From a virus, in IMG/VR virus record IMGVR_UViG_3300027833_000160, positions 1 to 31,059 of that record: a DNA stretch of 31,059 bases. The stretch is one strand, 5' to 3'. Below the pieces are notes generated by a model, which was not told where the DNA came from, did no database searches, and saw only the letters and a program-made list of their open reading frames with translations. This document shows positions 1-6,742 of this stretch, piece by piece. Position 1 is the first letter of the stretch. The number at the start of each line of letters is the position of its first letter. The position numbers and the translations under genes were made by a program.

Positions 1-1651
1 CCACCAGCGCCGTTGTTCCGCGAATTGCCTCCCGCGCTTGGCTGGACTTCTTGATGGCAAACGTGCCTTCTTTCCGCATGTGATGCGCGATAAGGATCGT
101 GCTGTCGGTTGTCGCGCAAAGTTCAGCCATCAACGACCACCAGAATTGCGCGGCTGCTGGGTCTTGGTTTATGTCGGCGTGTGCGAATGCTTGAAGCGGA
201 TCAATGACAATCAACGCCACATCGCCCATATCGACAAGCTGCTGCCGTATATCCATGTACTGCGCTGTTGCCGAATACTGGCCCATCAGATTGTGTATCA
301 ACGGGATTGGCCCACCGGCATCAGGAAGCGGAACAACAAACAGGTTATCCATTGCTCGATCCAGCTGCGCTGGTGTGCATATCGACTGAATGCGGCGGTG
401 GACGCTGTTGGCGCTATCCTCGGCCCCTAAACACACGACCTTGCCGTTTTGCGCTACTCGACCGCCCAGCGCAAACTCTTGATGCAGTTCCTGATCGCCG
501 CCAGCGACCTTGACGCACAAATCGAGCAACACAAACGATTTACCCAATCCGCCAATGCTGGCGATTAAACCTGGAATACGGCGCGGCAGTATGTTTTCGA
601 TTAGCCACTCTTGCTCTGGCGCTTCGCCCTGATAACGGCTCATGCCCCAATCTTTTAGGCGCAGGGACGGCGTAACGGGTGGAGAAACCGCCGCCCCTTG
701 CCCATCCACCGGCGGAGTGACTTCCGGTGAATCCATTTCCGATCCTGCGGCCACGTTTTGCAGAATGCGGAGTTCGTTATTCTTTGCTCTCTGTAGCTGA
801 TACCAGCACTTCTTTTTAAACAGGGCCAATCCCCGCCCGTCGCTGTCCAAATCGCGTCCACGCGCCAGCACTTTGTCCCGATAGGTGGGCCAACAGTCAT
901 CAATCAGCTGCTCGACGTTTGGCAGTTCCCCTTTAGTTGTCCACCAAGTTCGGATCGTCCCAAGGATCAGCTGCACCATGTAGCCTTCTCGGCCATCCGT
1001 TAGATCGCCCCAGCGGTTCTCTGTGGTGTCCTGCAAGCTGCTGTCAGCATTCAATCGGTTAGCGGTGAGCGTTAGATTGCGTAACCATTCCGGTGACGCC
1101 TCGATTTCATGGCTGGCGTGTCCGTTTAGGTTATAAAGGTTGCCGCTCTTGTGATTGCTGGGCGCGACCACGACAAACCCGCCTTCGCCGCGCGTATCCA
1201 GACCACGGCCTAAAACGTCCTTGCCGGTAATTATCTCGGCATCCATCGGTGCGCGGAAAAAGTAGTGCTTGCCGCCTGATCCAGTGATTTGTTCTAGCGT
1301 GTCTGGCAAGTCATCGTTTGCCATGCACAGGTCATCCAGATTTTCGGGTCCAGGTTTGCCCTCGCCCACATCAACGTCTAAAACAAATACGTTTCCGCTA
1401 ATTTTTCCGGTCACAACGCCCAAGTTATGATCTTTGAAACGGCCATCAAACCATATTTCCAGCGTGTCGGCGTCAGCGCGTTTCGTTTGGTATCGCTTCC
1501 ACCGGTCGGGCGCAGGGTGCTTGCCTGGTGACGGGCAATCTTTAGCCGCCGCGCAGCTGCATGAGCCGTCAGGCTTGACATAGTGGACAGGAACAACGGA
1601 GAAACCGAGTCCGTGCCAGTAATGCGCCCAATCTGTTTTTGTTTTTTCCAC
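1..1651 (-). CDS. Bifunctional primase-polymerase / RepA-like AAA helicase (3' end cut by window edge)
   Basis: This replication protein would combine primer/DNA synthesis and DNA unwinding. The frame is open from a GTG at 1651 to the left edge, about 550 codons, so the C-terminus is missing. The N-terminal third looks like the bifunctional Prim-Pol family: a cysteine/histidine-rich stretch (SCSC, then CPSPGKHP), the catalytic-type acidic motif LDVDVG near residue 91, GSGGKHYFF near 122, and DTRGEGGFVVVAPS. The C-terminal part is a RecA-fold RepA-like ATPase: a relaxed Walker A SIGGLGKS with the lysine at 371, Walker B LIVIDPLQ near 482, and ILIAHHMRK followed by IRGTTAL. The GTG start was chosen because an in-frame stop (TAA) lies a short way upstream and a purine-rich GGTGGA precedes it. 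It lies last in the leftward early operon, downstream of a terminator-like hairpin, so its expression may depend on read-through. Confidence 0.85.
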   Translation of the reverse strand, partial: MEKTKTDWAHYWHGLGFSVVPVHYVKPDGSCSCAAAKDCPSPGKHPAPDRWKRYQTKRADADTLEIWFDGRFKDHNLGVVTGKISGNVFVLDVDVGEGKPGPENLDDLCMANDDLPDTLEQITGSGGKHYFFRAPMDAEIITGKDVLGRGLDTRGEGGFVVVAPSNHKSGNLYNLNGHASHEIEASPEWLRNLTLTANRLNADSSLQDTTENRWGDLTDGREGYMVQLILGTIRTWWTTKGELPNVEQLIDDCWPTYRDKVLARGRDLDSDGRGLALFKKKCWYQLQRAKNNELRILQNVAAGSEMDSPEVTPPVDGQGAAVSPPVTPSLRLKDWGMSRYQGEAPEQEWLIENILPRRIPGLIASIGGLGKSFVLLDLCVKVAGGDQELHQEFALGGRVAQNGKVVCLGAEDSANSVHRRIQSICTPAQLDRAMDNLFVVPLPDAGGPIPLIHNLMGQYSATAQYMDIRQQLVDMGDVALIVIDPLQAFAHADINQDPAAAQFWWSLMAELCATTDSTILIAHHMRKEGTFAIKKSSQAREAIRGTTALV

Positions 1652-1672
1652 GTTTCCACCCGTGTTGAATTT

Positions 1673-1751
1673 AAAAAAGGGGGGGGCAAGTTAGCAAAAG
1701 TCGGGCGCTGAGACGATCAACGTCTGGCATACCCACAGCCTCTTGCCCCCC
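1673..1751 (-). terminator. Structured intrinsic-terminator-like hairpin with nested stem
   Basis: On the minus strand, GGGGGGCAAG (1751-1742) pairs perfectly with CTTGCCCCCC (1690-1681), a 10-bp GC-rich stem followed by two C and six T (1678-1673). The 51-nt loop contains a second perfect 5-bp hairpin, AGACG/CGTCT (1725-1711). The stem plus T-run is the form of an intrinsic terminator, but the loop is much longer than usual. It sits exactly between the SSB-like gene (stop at 1758) and the primase-helicase start (1651), so it could attenuate transcription into the latter or act as an RNA element. The function is inferred. Confidence 0.55.
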
Positions 1752-1757
1752 AAGTAA

Positions 1758-2696
1758 TCAGATACCAAAATCCTCATCGGGAGCGGTATCTGACGCAACA
1801 TCAGGCGAAGATGTTGCTACAGCCGCAGCAACGGGAGAGGGAGAAGCTGCGCTGAGTTCGTCGGGCCGGTCCACCCACTTCACGACCTCAAACGTCGGAA
1901 TGCGTGAATTGCCTTTTCCCATTTTAACTTTGGTTGATCCGGTAATTTTGACAGCTGGCACTTTGTCTTTGCCAAATTCGCCTTCCGTCGCGCCATAAAG
2001 CGCTTGAACGAATTTGATTAACCCAGCCCCGCTGGTACAGAGTTCCCGCGCCGGTTCGTCGCCAAACAGCTTGGTCGAGTAAAACATGACGCTAAAGCCC
2101 TGCTTGTAGACAGGCTTGCCATCAGCGCCTTTTTCGTCAGGCTGCGGTACTTTGGTGCTGTCATTGTTGGGCCACGGCAACCAATCGCGCCCTGACTGCA
2201 ACTTGAGCCATCCTTGTTGAATCTTTTCAATGTCAATCAGGACGGGCGCGGATGAAAAATCCACAGGCTGTAAACTGCCATCCTCGCTCGATCTGTTCCA
2301 CTCGTTGTCCTCCACACTGTACCTGATGAAAGCATTTCCGCCGCTCGTTTCGATAAAGTTCAGCATTTGTTTTTCCTTATAGCTGATTGCGATTGGCCCA
2401 ATTTGTTCGGGCGTGTAACGGGCCAACAAGTGTTGTTGGACCGATCTGCGAAATATGGCTGCGTCGGTCCCCGCAAGGGTGCAGACCATATCAAAGTTGT
2501 GATCGTCGGACAGCAACCAACCGATTGCCTCCGTCGCTCGATTTCGTTTTGTAGACGTTGAATGGAATAGGTTGTCGGCATCCGTGACTGCTTGCTGTAA
2601 AACTCGTCTCCACAGAAATTCTTCGTCACTGGTGGCGTCTGCTGCGCGTAACCCATCCCGATCACCCGTAATATTTCTGTGATATGTCTTGTGCAT
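1758..2696 (-). CDS. SSB-like phage protein with an in-frame N-terminal helical extension
   Basis: The C-terminal 202 residues (from the internal ATG at 2366) resemble a phage family usually thought to bind single-stranded DNA. They are a beta-rich body, an FSVMFYSTKLFG/RELCTSGAGL segment, the FEVVKWVDRP motif, then an Ala/Pro/Ser-rich linker and an acidic tail ending DEDFGI, as in SSB tails. The frame stays open upstream for about 110 more codons. That part is a helical domain with a motif pattern (EAIGWLLSDDHNFDMVCTLAG) that resembles small stand-alone phage proteins. ATG 2696 is the best upstream start but has no clear ribosome site; it overlaps the end of the exonuclease gene by 35 bp. 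The internal ATG at 2366 has an ideal AAGGAA six bases upstream. The product is therefore a 312-residue fusion, a 202-residue SSB-like protein, or both. ssDNA binding is inferred from family resemblance and the acidic tail. Confidence 0.7.
   Translation of the reverse strand: MHKTYHRNITGDRDGLRAADATSDEEFLWRRVLQQAVTDADNLFHSTSTKRNRATEAIGWLLSDDHNFDMVCTLAGTDAAIFRRSVQQHLLARYTPEQIGPIAISYKEKQMLNFIETSGGNAFIRYSVEDNEWNRSSEDGSLQPVDFSSAPVLIDIEKIQQGWLKLQSGRDWLPWPNNDSTKVPQPDEKGADGKPVYKQGFSVMFYSTKLFGDEPARELCTSGAGLIKFVQALYGATEGEFGKDKVPAVKITGSTKVKMGKGNSRIPTFEVVKWVDRPDELSAASPSPVAAAVATSSPDVASDTAPDEDFGI
2364..2378 (-). promoter_or_regulatory. Internal ribosome binding site and alternative start of the SSB-like protein
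   Basis: On the minus strand AAGGAA (2378-2373) lies six bases before an ATG (2366-2364) inside the longer open frame. This is a better Shine-Dalgarno arrangement than that of the upstream start at 2696. It marks the likely start of the SSB-like domain as a separate product. Confidence 0.55.
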
Positions 2697-3537
2697 TTGA
2701 CCAATAGAACGTGTCGGGATTGTGCGGCATGGCGGCCAACAGCTTATCCTTGTCATCGCTCAACGATAAAAACGCATCCATCTGGCGGATGGTTCGGCAC
2801 AATACCTTTATATATTCCTCGCTATCTTCCATAGTGAGCCACAAATACGGGTCTTTCTGTCGTGTCAGGCAGTACAAGAATTTGACCTGTACGCGCTTGC
2901 GCTGCACCCCGATGCAAGCATCTTCCAAAAGAACGCTTTGCTCGTACACGGCTGCTTGGATACCGTGATTAACACCCCAATCACTCGGCGCTTTTGACGT
3001 TGTTTTCAAATCGACAACCAGCACATCAACGTCAGACAAATCCATTTGCTTTGCAGCGCGTTCACGCAATTCGTCCGTGACGGTCCACTTATAGTCCAGA
3101 AAACCCTTGTTGCCGATCACACCAGCCGGTCCATCCTTGAAGCGGATAGGCACATTGACTTCCCACTGCCTACTGCCTTCCGGTGGCATGTCTGGCTTAC
3201 CCAGCACTTCAAGCTGCTCTAGCGCGTAGCTGACCATGCGGGTCATAATCGGAATGCGCTTGTTTAATTCCTGCGGTTTGTCAGGAAACATCATGCACTC
3301 GGCCTTTAGCCGCTCGACAGCTATCTCCACGCAATCCTCGGTCGCAATACCTTCATAAAGTCCAGCATCCACGCCAGCCTCGACCGCCTTGCCCTGCTCC
3401 GCAGCCCATCCACTCGGAAACCGAATTTTGTGGAATGCGCTCACGCACCAGCCCGAAGGGTCATCTCGAAATCGGTTTGTCTGAGATACGCTTACTCTGT
3501 CTAGGCCGTGCATAATAAATCCGTTAGTGTCAGTCAT
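2662..3537 (-). CDS. PD-(D/E)XK exonuclease (RecB/Cas4-like)
   Basis: The 291-residue protein shows the ordered motifs of the PD-(D/E)XK RecB/Cas4-type nuclease fold: a glutamate in QWEVNV (E126), GFLDYKW (D148), VVDLKTT (D176, K178) and the QAAVYEQ helix motif (Q194, Y198). These residues bind metal and cut DNA in the family. In phages such nucleases process ends for recombination or replication. The N-terminal part contains SVSQTNRFRDDPSGW and a helical substrate-binding region. The start ATG at 3537 lies one base after the RuvC stop (3541-3539), so translation is probably coupled. With the adjacent SSB-like protein and RuvC it forms a recombination set. No helicase domain is fused. Confidence 0.82.
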   Translation of the reverse strand: MTDTNGFIMHGLDRVSVSQTNRFRDDPSGWCVSAFHKIRFPSGWAAEQGKAVEAGVDAGLYEGIATEDCVEIAVERLKAECMMFPDKPQELNKRIPIMTRMVSYALEQLEVLGKPDMPPEGSRQWEVNVPIRFKDGPAGVIGNKGFLDYKWTVTDELRERAAKQMDLSDVDVLVVDLKTTSKAPSDWGVNHGIQAAVYEQSVLLEDACIGVQRKRVQVKFLYCLTRQKDPYLWLTMEDSEEYIKVLCRTIRQMDAFLSLSDDKDKLLAAMPHNPDTFYWSNAQDISQKYYG

Positions 3538-3538
3538 A

Positions 3539-4030
3539 TCAATCTACACTCAATCCACAAAAAGTTGAATAGTACGCCAGCAGAGCCGCATCCGATCTGC
3601 CGTCATCCTTTTTTCGTTTAAATAAATCCGCAAAGGCGGGGAACACTTCCTTGGCGCGTTGCCTCGATCCGTCTTTGCCTTTCGCGCCGACCGCTTTCTG
3701 CCATTCTTGCGGCCTTACCATTGTTGTTGGCATGTCCAGCGCAGCGGCAACACCAACTACTACGCCCAATGATCGACCAAAGCCAAACATCGAAGTGACG
3801 CCTTGGCCTGGTCGAGCGCCAACCTGTTCAATGAAGATCGCTCTATATTTTTCGTCTTTTAAAATTTCATATACTCCTTTTGCATCAACAATATTTCGCT
3901 TTTTCTTTTTGCCAGCCTTCAAATAGTCGGTGCTGATGATTGGCATATCGTAAATGAGTAGGCTGCCGACGTACATATCCAAACGCGCGAGAGCGCCTTT
4001 CAGACCTGGATCGACAGCCCACACAATCAC
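3539..4030 (-). CDS. ruvC: RuvC-like Holliday junction resolvase
   Basis: This 163-residue protein has the RNase H-fold of phage and bacterial RuvC. It begins MIVWAVDPGLKGALA with the first catalytic aspartate D7, has IFIEQV with E68, and ends with the KKDDGRSDAALLAYY helix bearing D143 and D147. The family cuts four-way junctions symmetrically; in phages it resolves replication or recombination intermediates before packaging. The start is GTG (4030-4028), overlapping the TGA of the upstream gene as GTGA, which suggests coupled translation. The length fits the family. It is part of the leftward early operon, between two small unknown proteins and the exonuclease. Confidence 0.88.
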   Translation of the reverse strand: MIVWAVDPGLKGALARLDMYVGSLLIYDMPIISTDYLKAGKKKKRNIVDAKGVYEILKDEKYRAIFIEQVGARPGQGVTSMFGFGRSLGVVVGVAAALDMPTTMVRPQEWQKAVGAKGKDGSRQRAKEVFPAFADLFKRKKDDGRSDAALLAYYSTFCGLSVD

Positions 4031-4374
4031 TTAAACGCACTCCGCGCTTCTTTTCCCGTCCAGTATTTGATAAATTGATCGCTTTTGCTCAAAACAGCTT
4101 CGGGGTACTTATTTTTATGAACGTCGCGTAAAACATTCATTATAATTCGCAATGTAGCCGAATGCCTTTCCATAATTTCATTAGCTTTTAATCGCTGTTT
4201 TTTGCTGACATACTCACTTTGCGCGATCTGTCCTACCCGCTCCAACATTATTCCAGTACCGTTGCTGAAATCAGGTTCTGCATTTAAGTCACGGTCAAAC
4301 TCGTCCAGTTCCTGACTTATTCCGCAGTTAAAGCAATCGCACTTGTTAAGATGTAGTTTGTGAACATTATCCAT
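4027..4374 (-). CDS. Unknown early protein with CxCxxC motif
   Basis: I do not recognise this 115-residue protein. Near the N-terminus it has CDCFNC, a tight cysteine cluster that could bind zinc, though only three cysteines are present. The rest is charged and helical (KKQRLKANEIMERHSATLRIIMNVLRDV). It overlaps the preceding gene's stop by 8 bp and its own stop overlaps the RuvC GTG by 3 bases, so it is embedded in the early operon and almost certainly translated. Location next to RuvC suggests a DNA-metabolism or small regulatory role, but nothing in the sequence proves it. Confidence 0.7.
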   Translation of the reverse strand: MDNVHKLHLNKCDCFNCGISQELDEFDRDLNAEPDFSNGTGIMLERVGQIAQSEYVSKKQRLKANEIMERHSATLRIIMNVLRDVHKNKYPEAVLSKSDQFIKYWTGKEARSAFK

Positions 4375-4609
4375 GCGTCACCGGTGGGGCCGCTGGCCCG
4401 TTAGCCCAGACAGTCGTTGCGCCTGATGCTGCTACAGAAGGTGTGGTAAGCGAAGCAGATGCTCTCATTGCTTGTATTGCTTGATTTTCCTTTGAGCCAG
4501 AGCGCCCGCCATACAGAAGGTAAAGCACGTTTCGTTTCTCTGTTGGGTAATGCGATTTAGGTTTACCCCGCCGTGACAATCCGCCGTGATTTTTTTCAGT
4601 TTTATCCAT
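4367..4609 (-). CDS. Unknown small basic early protein
   Basis: This is an 80-residue protein of unknown function. The N-terminal half is basic (KTEKNHGGLSRRGKPKSHYP) and the C-terminal half is low-complexity Ala/Thr/Pro/Gly. The start at 4609 is preferred over the in-frame GTG at 4621 because the GTG region itself supplies the GAGAGG ribosome-binding sequence just before ATG. It lies between the Cro-like gene and the CxCxxC protein, overlapping the latter by 8 bp. The gene context is the main support for it being real. Confidence 0.55.
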   Translation of the reverse strand: MDKTEKNHGGLSRRGKPKSHYPTEKRNVLYLLYGGRSGSKENQAIQAMRASASLTTPSVAASGATTVWANGPAAPPVTHG

Positions 4610-4626
4610 AGTCCTCTCCACTGTTT

Positions 4627-4881
4627 TTATGAAATATAATCCAGCAAATCAAACCTCTGCCGCCGCTTATGCGCGATCTTTGTCAGAGCGATCAATGATC
4701 TGGTGGGGATACTGCCGCGACGACGCCATTTATCAACGCCATCGGCTGTGATTGGGCATCCGTGATCTGTTAGCAATCTAGCGCAAGCCGTCATGCCGCC
4801 GAAGTCACGGACAATTTTCTTTACCTGTAAATCCACGTCTGCCTCAGTTTGATACTTTTTGTTGATTTTGCTTGCCACCAC
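4627..4881 (-). CDS. Cro-like helix-turn-helix regulator
   Basis: This small protein of 84 residues has a helix-turn-helix of the YdaS/Cro type. After a basic N-terminus, residues about 25-65 read DFGGMTACARLLTDHG, then ITADGVDKWRRRGSIP and TRSLIALTKIA, a typical arrangement of HTH helices with the WRRRGSIP recognition-helix end. It starts with tandem GTG codons (4881, 4878) without a strong ribosome site. It is the first gene leftward from the divergent control region and faces the CI-like repressor gene, the position of Cro in lambdoid switches. It would bind operators in 4882-5037 and let the lytic programme proceed. The function as Cro is inferred from size, fold and position. Confidence 0.75.
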   Translation of the reverse strand: MVASKINKKYQTEADVDLQVKKIVRDFGGMTACARLLTDHGCPITADGVDKWRRRGSIPTRSLIALTKIAHKRRQRFDLLDYIS

Positions 4882-4944
4882 AAATCGACGATAGCCGCCA
4901 ATATGTCAATTGCTAAAATACCAGCTGGCATAATTATCTTTTTC

Positions 4945-4972
4945 TTGACAAAGGTTCCGTAAATTATTTAGT
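4945..4972 (+). promoter_or_regulatory. Candidate repressor/integrase promoter
   Basis: A perfect -35 hexamer TTGACA (4945-4950) is followed after 16 bases by TTTAGT (4967-4972), a four-of-six match to the -10 consensus. The operator-like palindrome at 4974-4984 starts two bases further, where a bound repressor would block initiation. Transcription would run into the repressor gene at 5038. Assignment is by pattern only. Confidence 0.4.
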
Positions 4973-4973
4973 A

Positions 4974-4984
4974 GACAAACTGTC
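4974..4984. promoter_or_regulatory. Operator-like palindrome O1
   Basis: GACAAACTGTC is a perfect 4-3-4 inverted repeat in the space between the divergent Cro-like and CI-like genes. It shares eight of nine central bases with the second palindrome at 5005-5015 (ACAAACTGT versus ACAACCTGT). The centres are 31 bp apart, close to three helical turns, which would put bound dimers on the same face of the DNA. Confidence 0.5.
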
Positions 4985-5004
4985 GATACCTTCATAAGTG
5001 TACC

Positions 5005-5015
5005 TACAACCTGTA
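5005..5015. promoter_or_regulatory. Operator-like palindrome O2
   Basis: TACAACCTGTA is a perfect 4-3-4 inverted repeat with the same ACA-NNN-TGT core as the site at 4974-4984. It lies 23 bp before the repressor start codon, suitable for autoregulation. A weaker half-site (GACAAAGG) occurs at 4947-4954. Confidence 0.5.
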
Positions 5016-5037
5016 AACTTTTAAACCTGGAAATGTT

Positions 5038-5460
5038 ATGAGCAAAACCTTCACTACGCGAACAGAACCGCGAAAAAACGATGAAGTGGATTTGTCTAAT
5101 AAGATGATCCGCAAGCAGGAATTTGGCCGTCGATTGTACGACCAGCTACTTAAACAACGCCTTAATCAATCCGATTTGGCACGTAAGTCTGGCCTTGGTC
5201 GTGACAGCATATCGCAATATGTGCGGGGTCGCAGCGTACCAACGCCACAAAATCTTGAGAAAATAGCCGAGGCGTTGAGCATCGAACCGGATGACTTATT
5301 TCCCAACTACGCCGCCCAAGCGATTTCGATTGAAGATCCGACGTTCCAGCTGCGCGCTGTTGATGGCGATTCGTCGCAAATGTGGCTGACGATTAACCAG
5401 CGCGTGTCTACTGCTACGGCGATGGCGGTTATGGCTGCGCTTGACACCACAGACGAATGA
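5038..5460 (+). CDS. XRE-family (CI-like) repressor
   Basis: This 140-residue transcription regulator would hold the phage in lysogeny. Residues about 29-90 form a classical XRE helix-turn-helix: RRLYDQLLKQRLNQSDLARKSGLGRDSISQYVRG (interrupted here for length) and then SVPTPQNLEKIAEALSIEPDDLFP, the usual fifth helix and end of the domain. The remaining C-terminal 50 residues are short and have no LexA/CI-type serine peptidase, so release by self-cleavage is unlikely; an antirepressor or degradation would be needed. It is transcribed rightward, opposite to all replication and structural genes. Its stop overlaps the start of the HTH excisionase-like gene as ATGA, placing repressor, excisionase-like protein and integrase in a single operon. 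Confidence 0.85.
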   Translation: MSKTFTTRTEPRKNDEVDLSNKMIRKQEFGRRLYDQLLKQRLNQSDLARKSGLGRDSISQYVRGRSVPTPQNLEKIAEALSIEPDDLFPNYAAQAISIEDPTFQLRAVDGDSSQMWLTINQRVSTATAMAVMAALDTTDE

Positions 5461-5768
5461 CCGACAACCTGCTGACACAAAGGCAGGTTGCGTCATTGCT
5501 TGGCGTGTCGATTCGTACAGTCAAACGCCTTCGACTCTCGGACCATCTACCGACGATCAGGCCGACAGACCGGACAATTCGTATACCAGCATCATCCGTA
5601 CAATTTTACATCAAGAGGCGCAGATGGCAAAACGACTCCCCCCTCGACTTGAACCAGACGTCAGCGGCAACTATTACGCCGTCTACTCGGAAGGGGGTCG
5701 CAGCCGAAGAAAGAGTTTACGGACTAAAGATTTATTTAGAGCAGAGCATAGATTTGAGGGATGGCTAG
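5457..5768 (+). CDS. MerR-type HTH protein, probable excisionase
   Basis: Residues 6-51 are an HTH_17/excisionase-type winged helix: LTQRQVASLLGVSIRTVKRL, a short wing, then IRIPASSVQFYIKRR. Such small proteins bend DNA at attachment sites and steer integrase to excision, or act as regulators. The start overlaps the repressor stop by four bases. The frame continues 145 bp into the integrase gene (start 5624) in a different reading frame. The conserved domain ends near 5610, so the last about 50 residues are encoded only in the overlap and may have little constraint. Excisionase function is inferred from the domain and the neighbouring integrase. Confidence 0.65.
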   Translation: MTDNLLTQRQVASLLGVSIRTVKRLRLSDHLPTIRPTDRTIRIPASSVQFYIKRRRWQNDSPLDLNQTSAATITPSTRKGVAAEERVYGLKIYLEQSIDLRDG

Positions 5769-6673
5769 AAGCCAAACGTAAGGCCCAGCTGGTCGAGGAT
5801 GACCCGTATGTCGAAGATTGCTTGGACTACTGGATGGATCAGTGGATCAGTGGTCGCATGATGACTGAGGACCGCTATGTGTCAGTCGTAAACAATTTAA
5901 AAACATATTTTGGCAAAATGCGTGTCGGTCAGATTACTCGGAAAGACTCTGCAACATACATCGAGTTGCGCCGGTCGGCACAAATCACAGGCCGCAAAGG
6001 GTGGGGTGCAGCGAACTCCACCATTCAGCACGAAATGAAAGAATTGATCGCTTGCTTTAACTTTATGAGGAAAAAGGTCGAGCCGCGTGAACGGCGATTA
6101 CCAGAACACATAATACCATTTATCGAGCCGCCAGAGGCCAGCCCACCACGCAATCGAGTATTTAGCCCAGACGAATTAGACCGGCTTTGGCAATACGCCA
6201 CAGCGCCAGAAAATTGCAGGGCCAGAGAATGCCGGTTCATCGTTTTGGCAATGGAGACTGCCCAACGCAAGTCTGCAATCATCGAGTTGCAATGGCCGCA
6301 AGTGAGGCTGGAGATTGGCAAGGGGCGCATTTTCTTTAATCCAGAGGGTCGCGCTCAGACGCGCAAAGTCAGACCGCCGCTCCCAGTGTCTAGCCGGTTG
6401 CGGCCATTGCTTGAACAGTATCAGGCAGAAAAGACTAACGAGTTTGTGCTGGATAGCACGACAGACGTTCAGTACGGCCTTAAAAGGATTGCTGATGGGC
6501 TTGGCATAAAGGGACTTACACCGCACGTATTCCGCCACACATGGGCTACTAACGCCGCTCTAGCCGGTAAGGATATGGCGAAGGTCGCGGCCTTTATGGG
6601 CGATACTGAGGACACCGTGCGGAAAAACTACATTCACCTGACGCCAGATTACCTTGATGATGTTGTTTCCTGA
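5624..6673 (+). CDS. int: Tyrosine recombinase (phage integrase)
   Basis: This 349-residue site-specific recombinase would insert the phage DNA into the host chromosome. The N-terminal arm domain and SAM-like core-binding domain (about 60-160) precede the catalytic domain (about 175-349). Catalytic residues visible are R215 (ETAQRKSAI), K248 (QTRKVRP), H301 and R304 (HVFRHTWAT) and the nucleophile Y336 (VRKNYIHL). The usual second histidine of the LGH motif is aspartate here (MGD, D327), a known but less common substitution position. ATG 5624 is chosen because it follows AGAGG and begins MAKRLPPRLEP, a normal integrase start. A longer open frame to 5441 would overlap the whole HTH gene. It is the last gene of the rightward lysogeny operon and ends just before repeats that look like its binding sites. 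Confidence 0.93.
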   Translation: MAKRLPPRLEPDVSGNYYAVYSEGGRSRRKSLRTKDLFRAEHRFEGWLEAKRKAQLVEDDPYVEDCLDYWMDQWISGRMMTEDRYVSVVNNLKTYFGKMRVGQITRKDSATYIELRRSAQITGRKGWGAANSTIQHEMKELIACFNFMRKKVEPRERRLPEHIIPFIEPPEASPPRNRVFSPDELDRLWQYATAPENCRARECRFIVLAMETAQRKSAIIELQWPQVRLEIGKGRIFFNPEGRAQTRKVRPPLPVSSRLRPLLEQYQAEKTNEFVLDSTTDVQYGLKRIADGLGIKGLTPHVFRHTWATNAALAGKDMAKVAAFMGDTEDTVRKNYIHLTPDYLDDVVS

Positions 6674-6691
6674 CTGACAAAAATCAACAGC

Positions 6692-6742
6692 ACAAATGAC
6701 AGCGCTTCCGTGCCGTACAGCGCAAAACGTGCTGTCATTTGT
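6692..6742. repeat. 12-bp inverted repeat after the integrase gene
   Basis: ACAAATGACAGC (6692-6703) and GCTGTCATTTGT (6731-6742) are perfect complements separated by 27 bp. The stem could mark recombinase or accessory-protein binding. Read on the minus strand, it is followed after a few bases by a T-rich run (GATTTTTGTC), so it could instead stop late leftward transcripts before they run antisense into the integrase gene. Confidence 0.55.

Noticed and set aside
38-430. Plus-strand open frame at the left edge
   Set aside because: Antisense to the RepA-like helicase domain whose motifs are clear on the minus strand.
1411-1689. Minus-strand frame with an early start upstream of the primase
   Set aside because: It is out of frame with the Prim-Pol motifs and covers the terminator stem; the GTG 1651 frame carries the conserved motifs.
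4881-4909. TTGACA on the minus strand (4909-4904) as promoter of the Cro-like gene
   Set aside because: A -10 at normal spacing would fall on the start codon region and reads GATTTG, a poor match. A -10-like GATAAT further upstream has a 19-bp spacing to a weak -35, so no confident leftward promoter is called.
5441-5623. Longer start for the integrase
   Set aside because: The added 61 residues have no integrase features, overlap the HTH gene almost fully, and ATG 5624 has a ribosome site.
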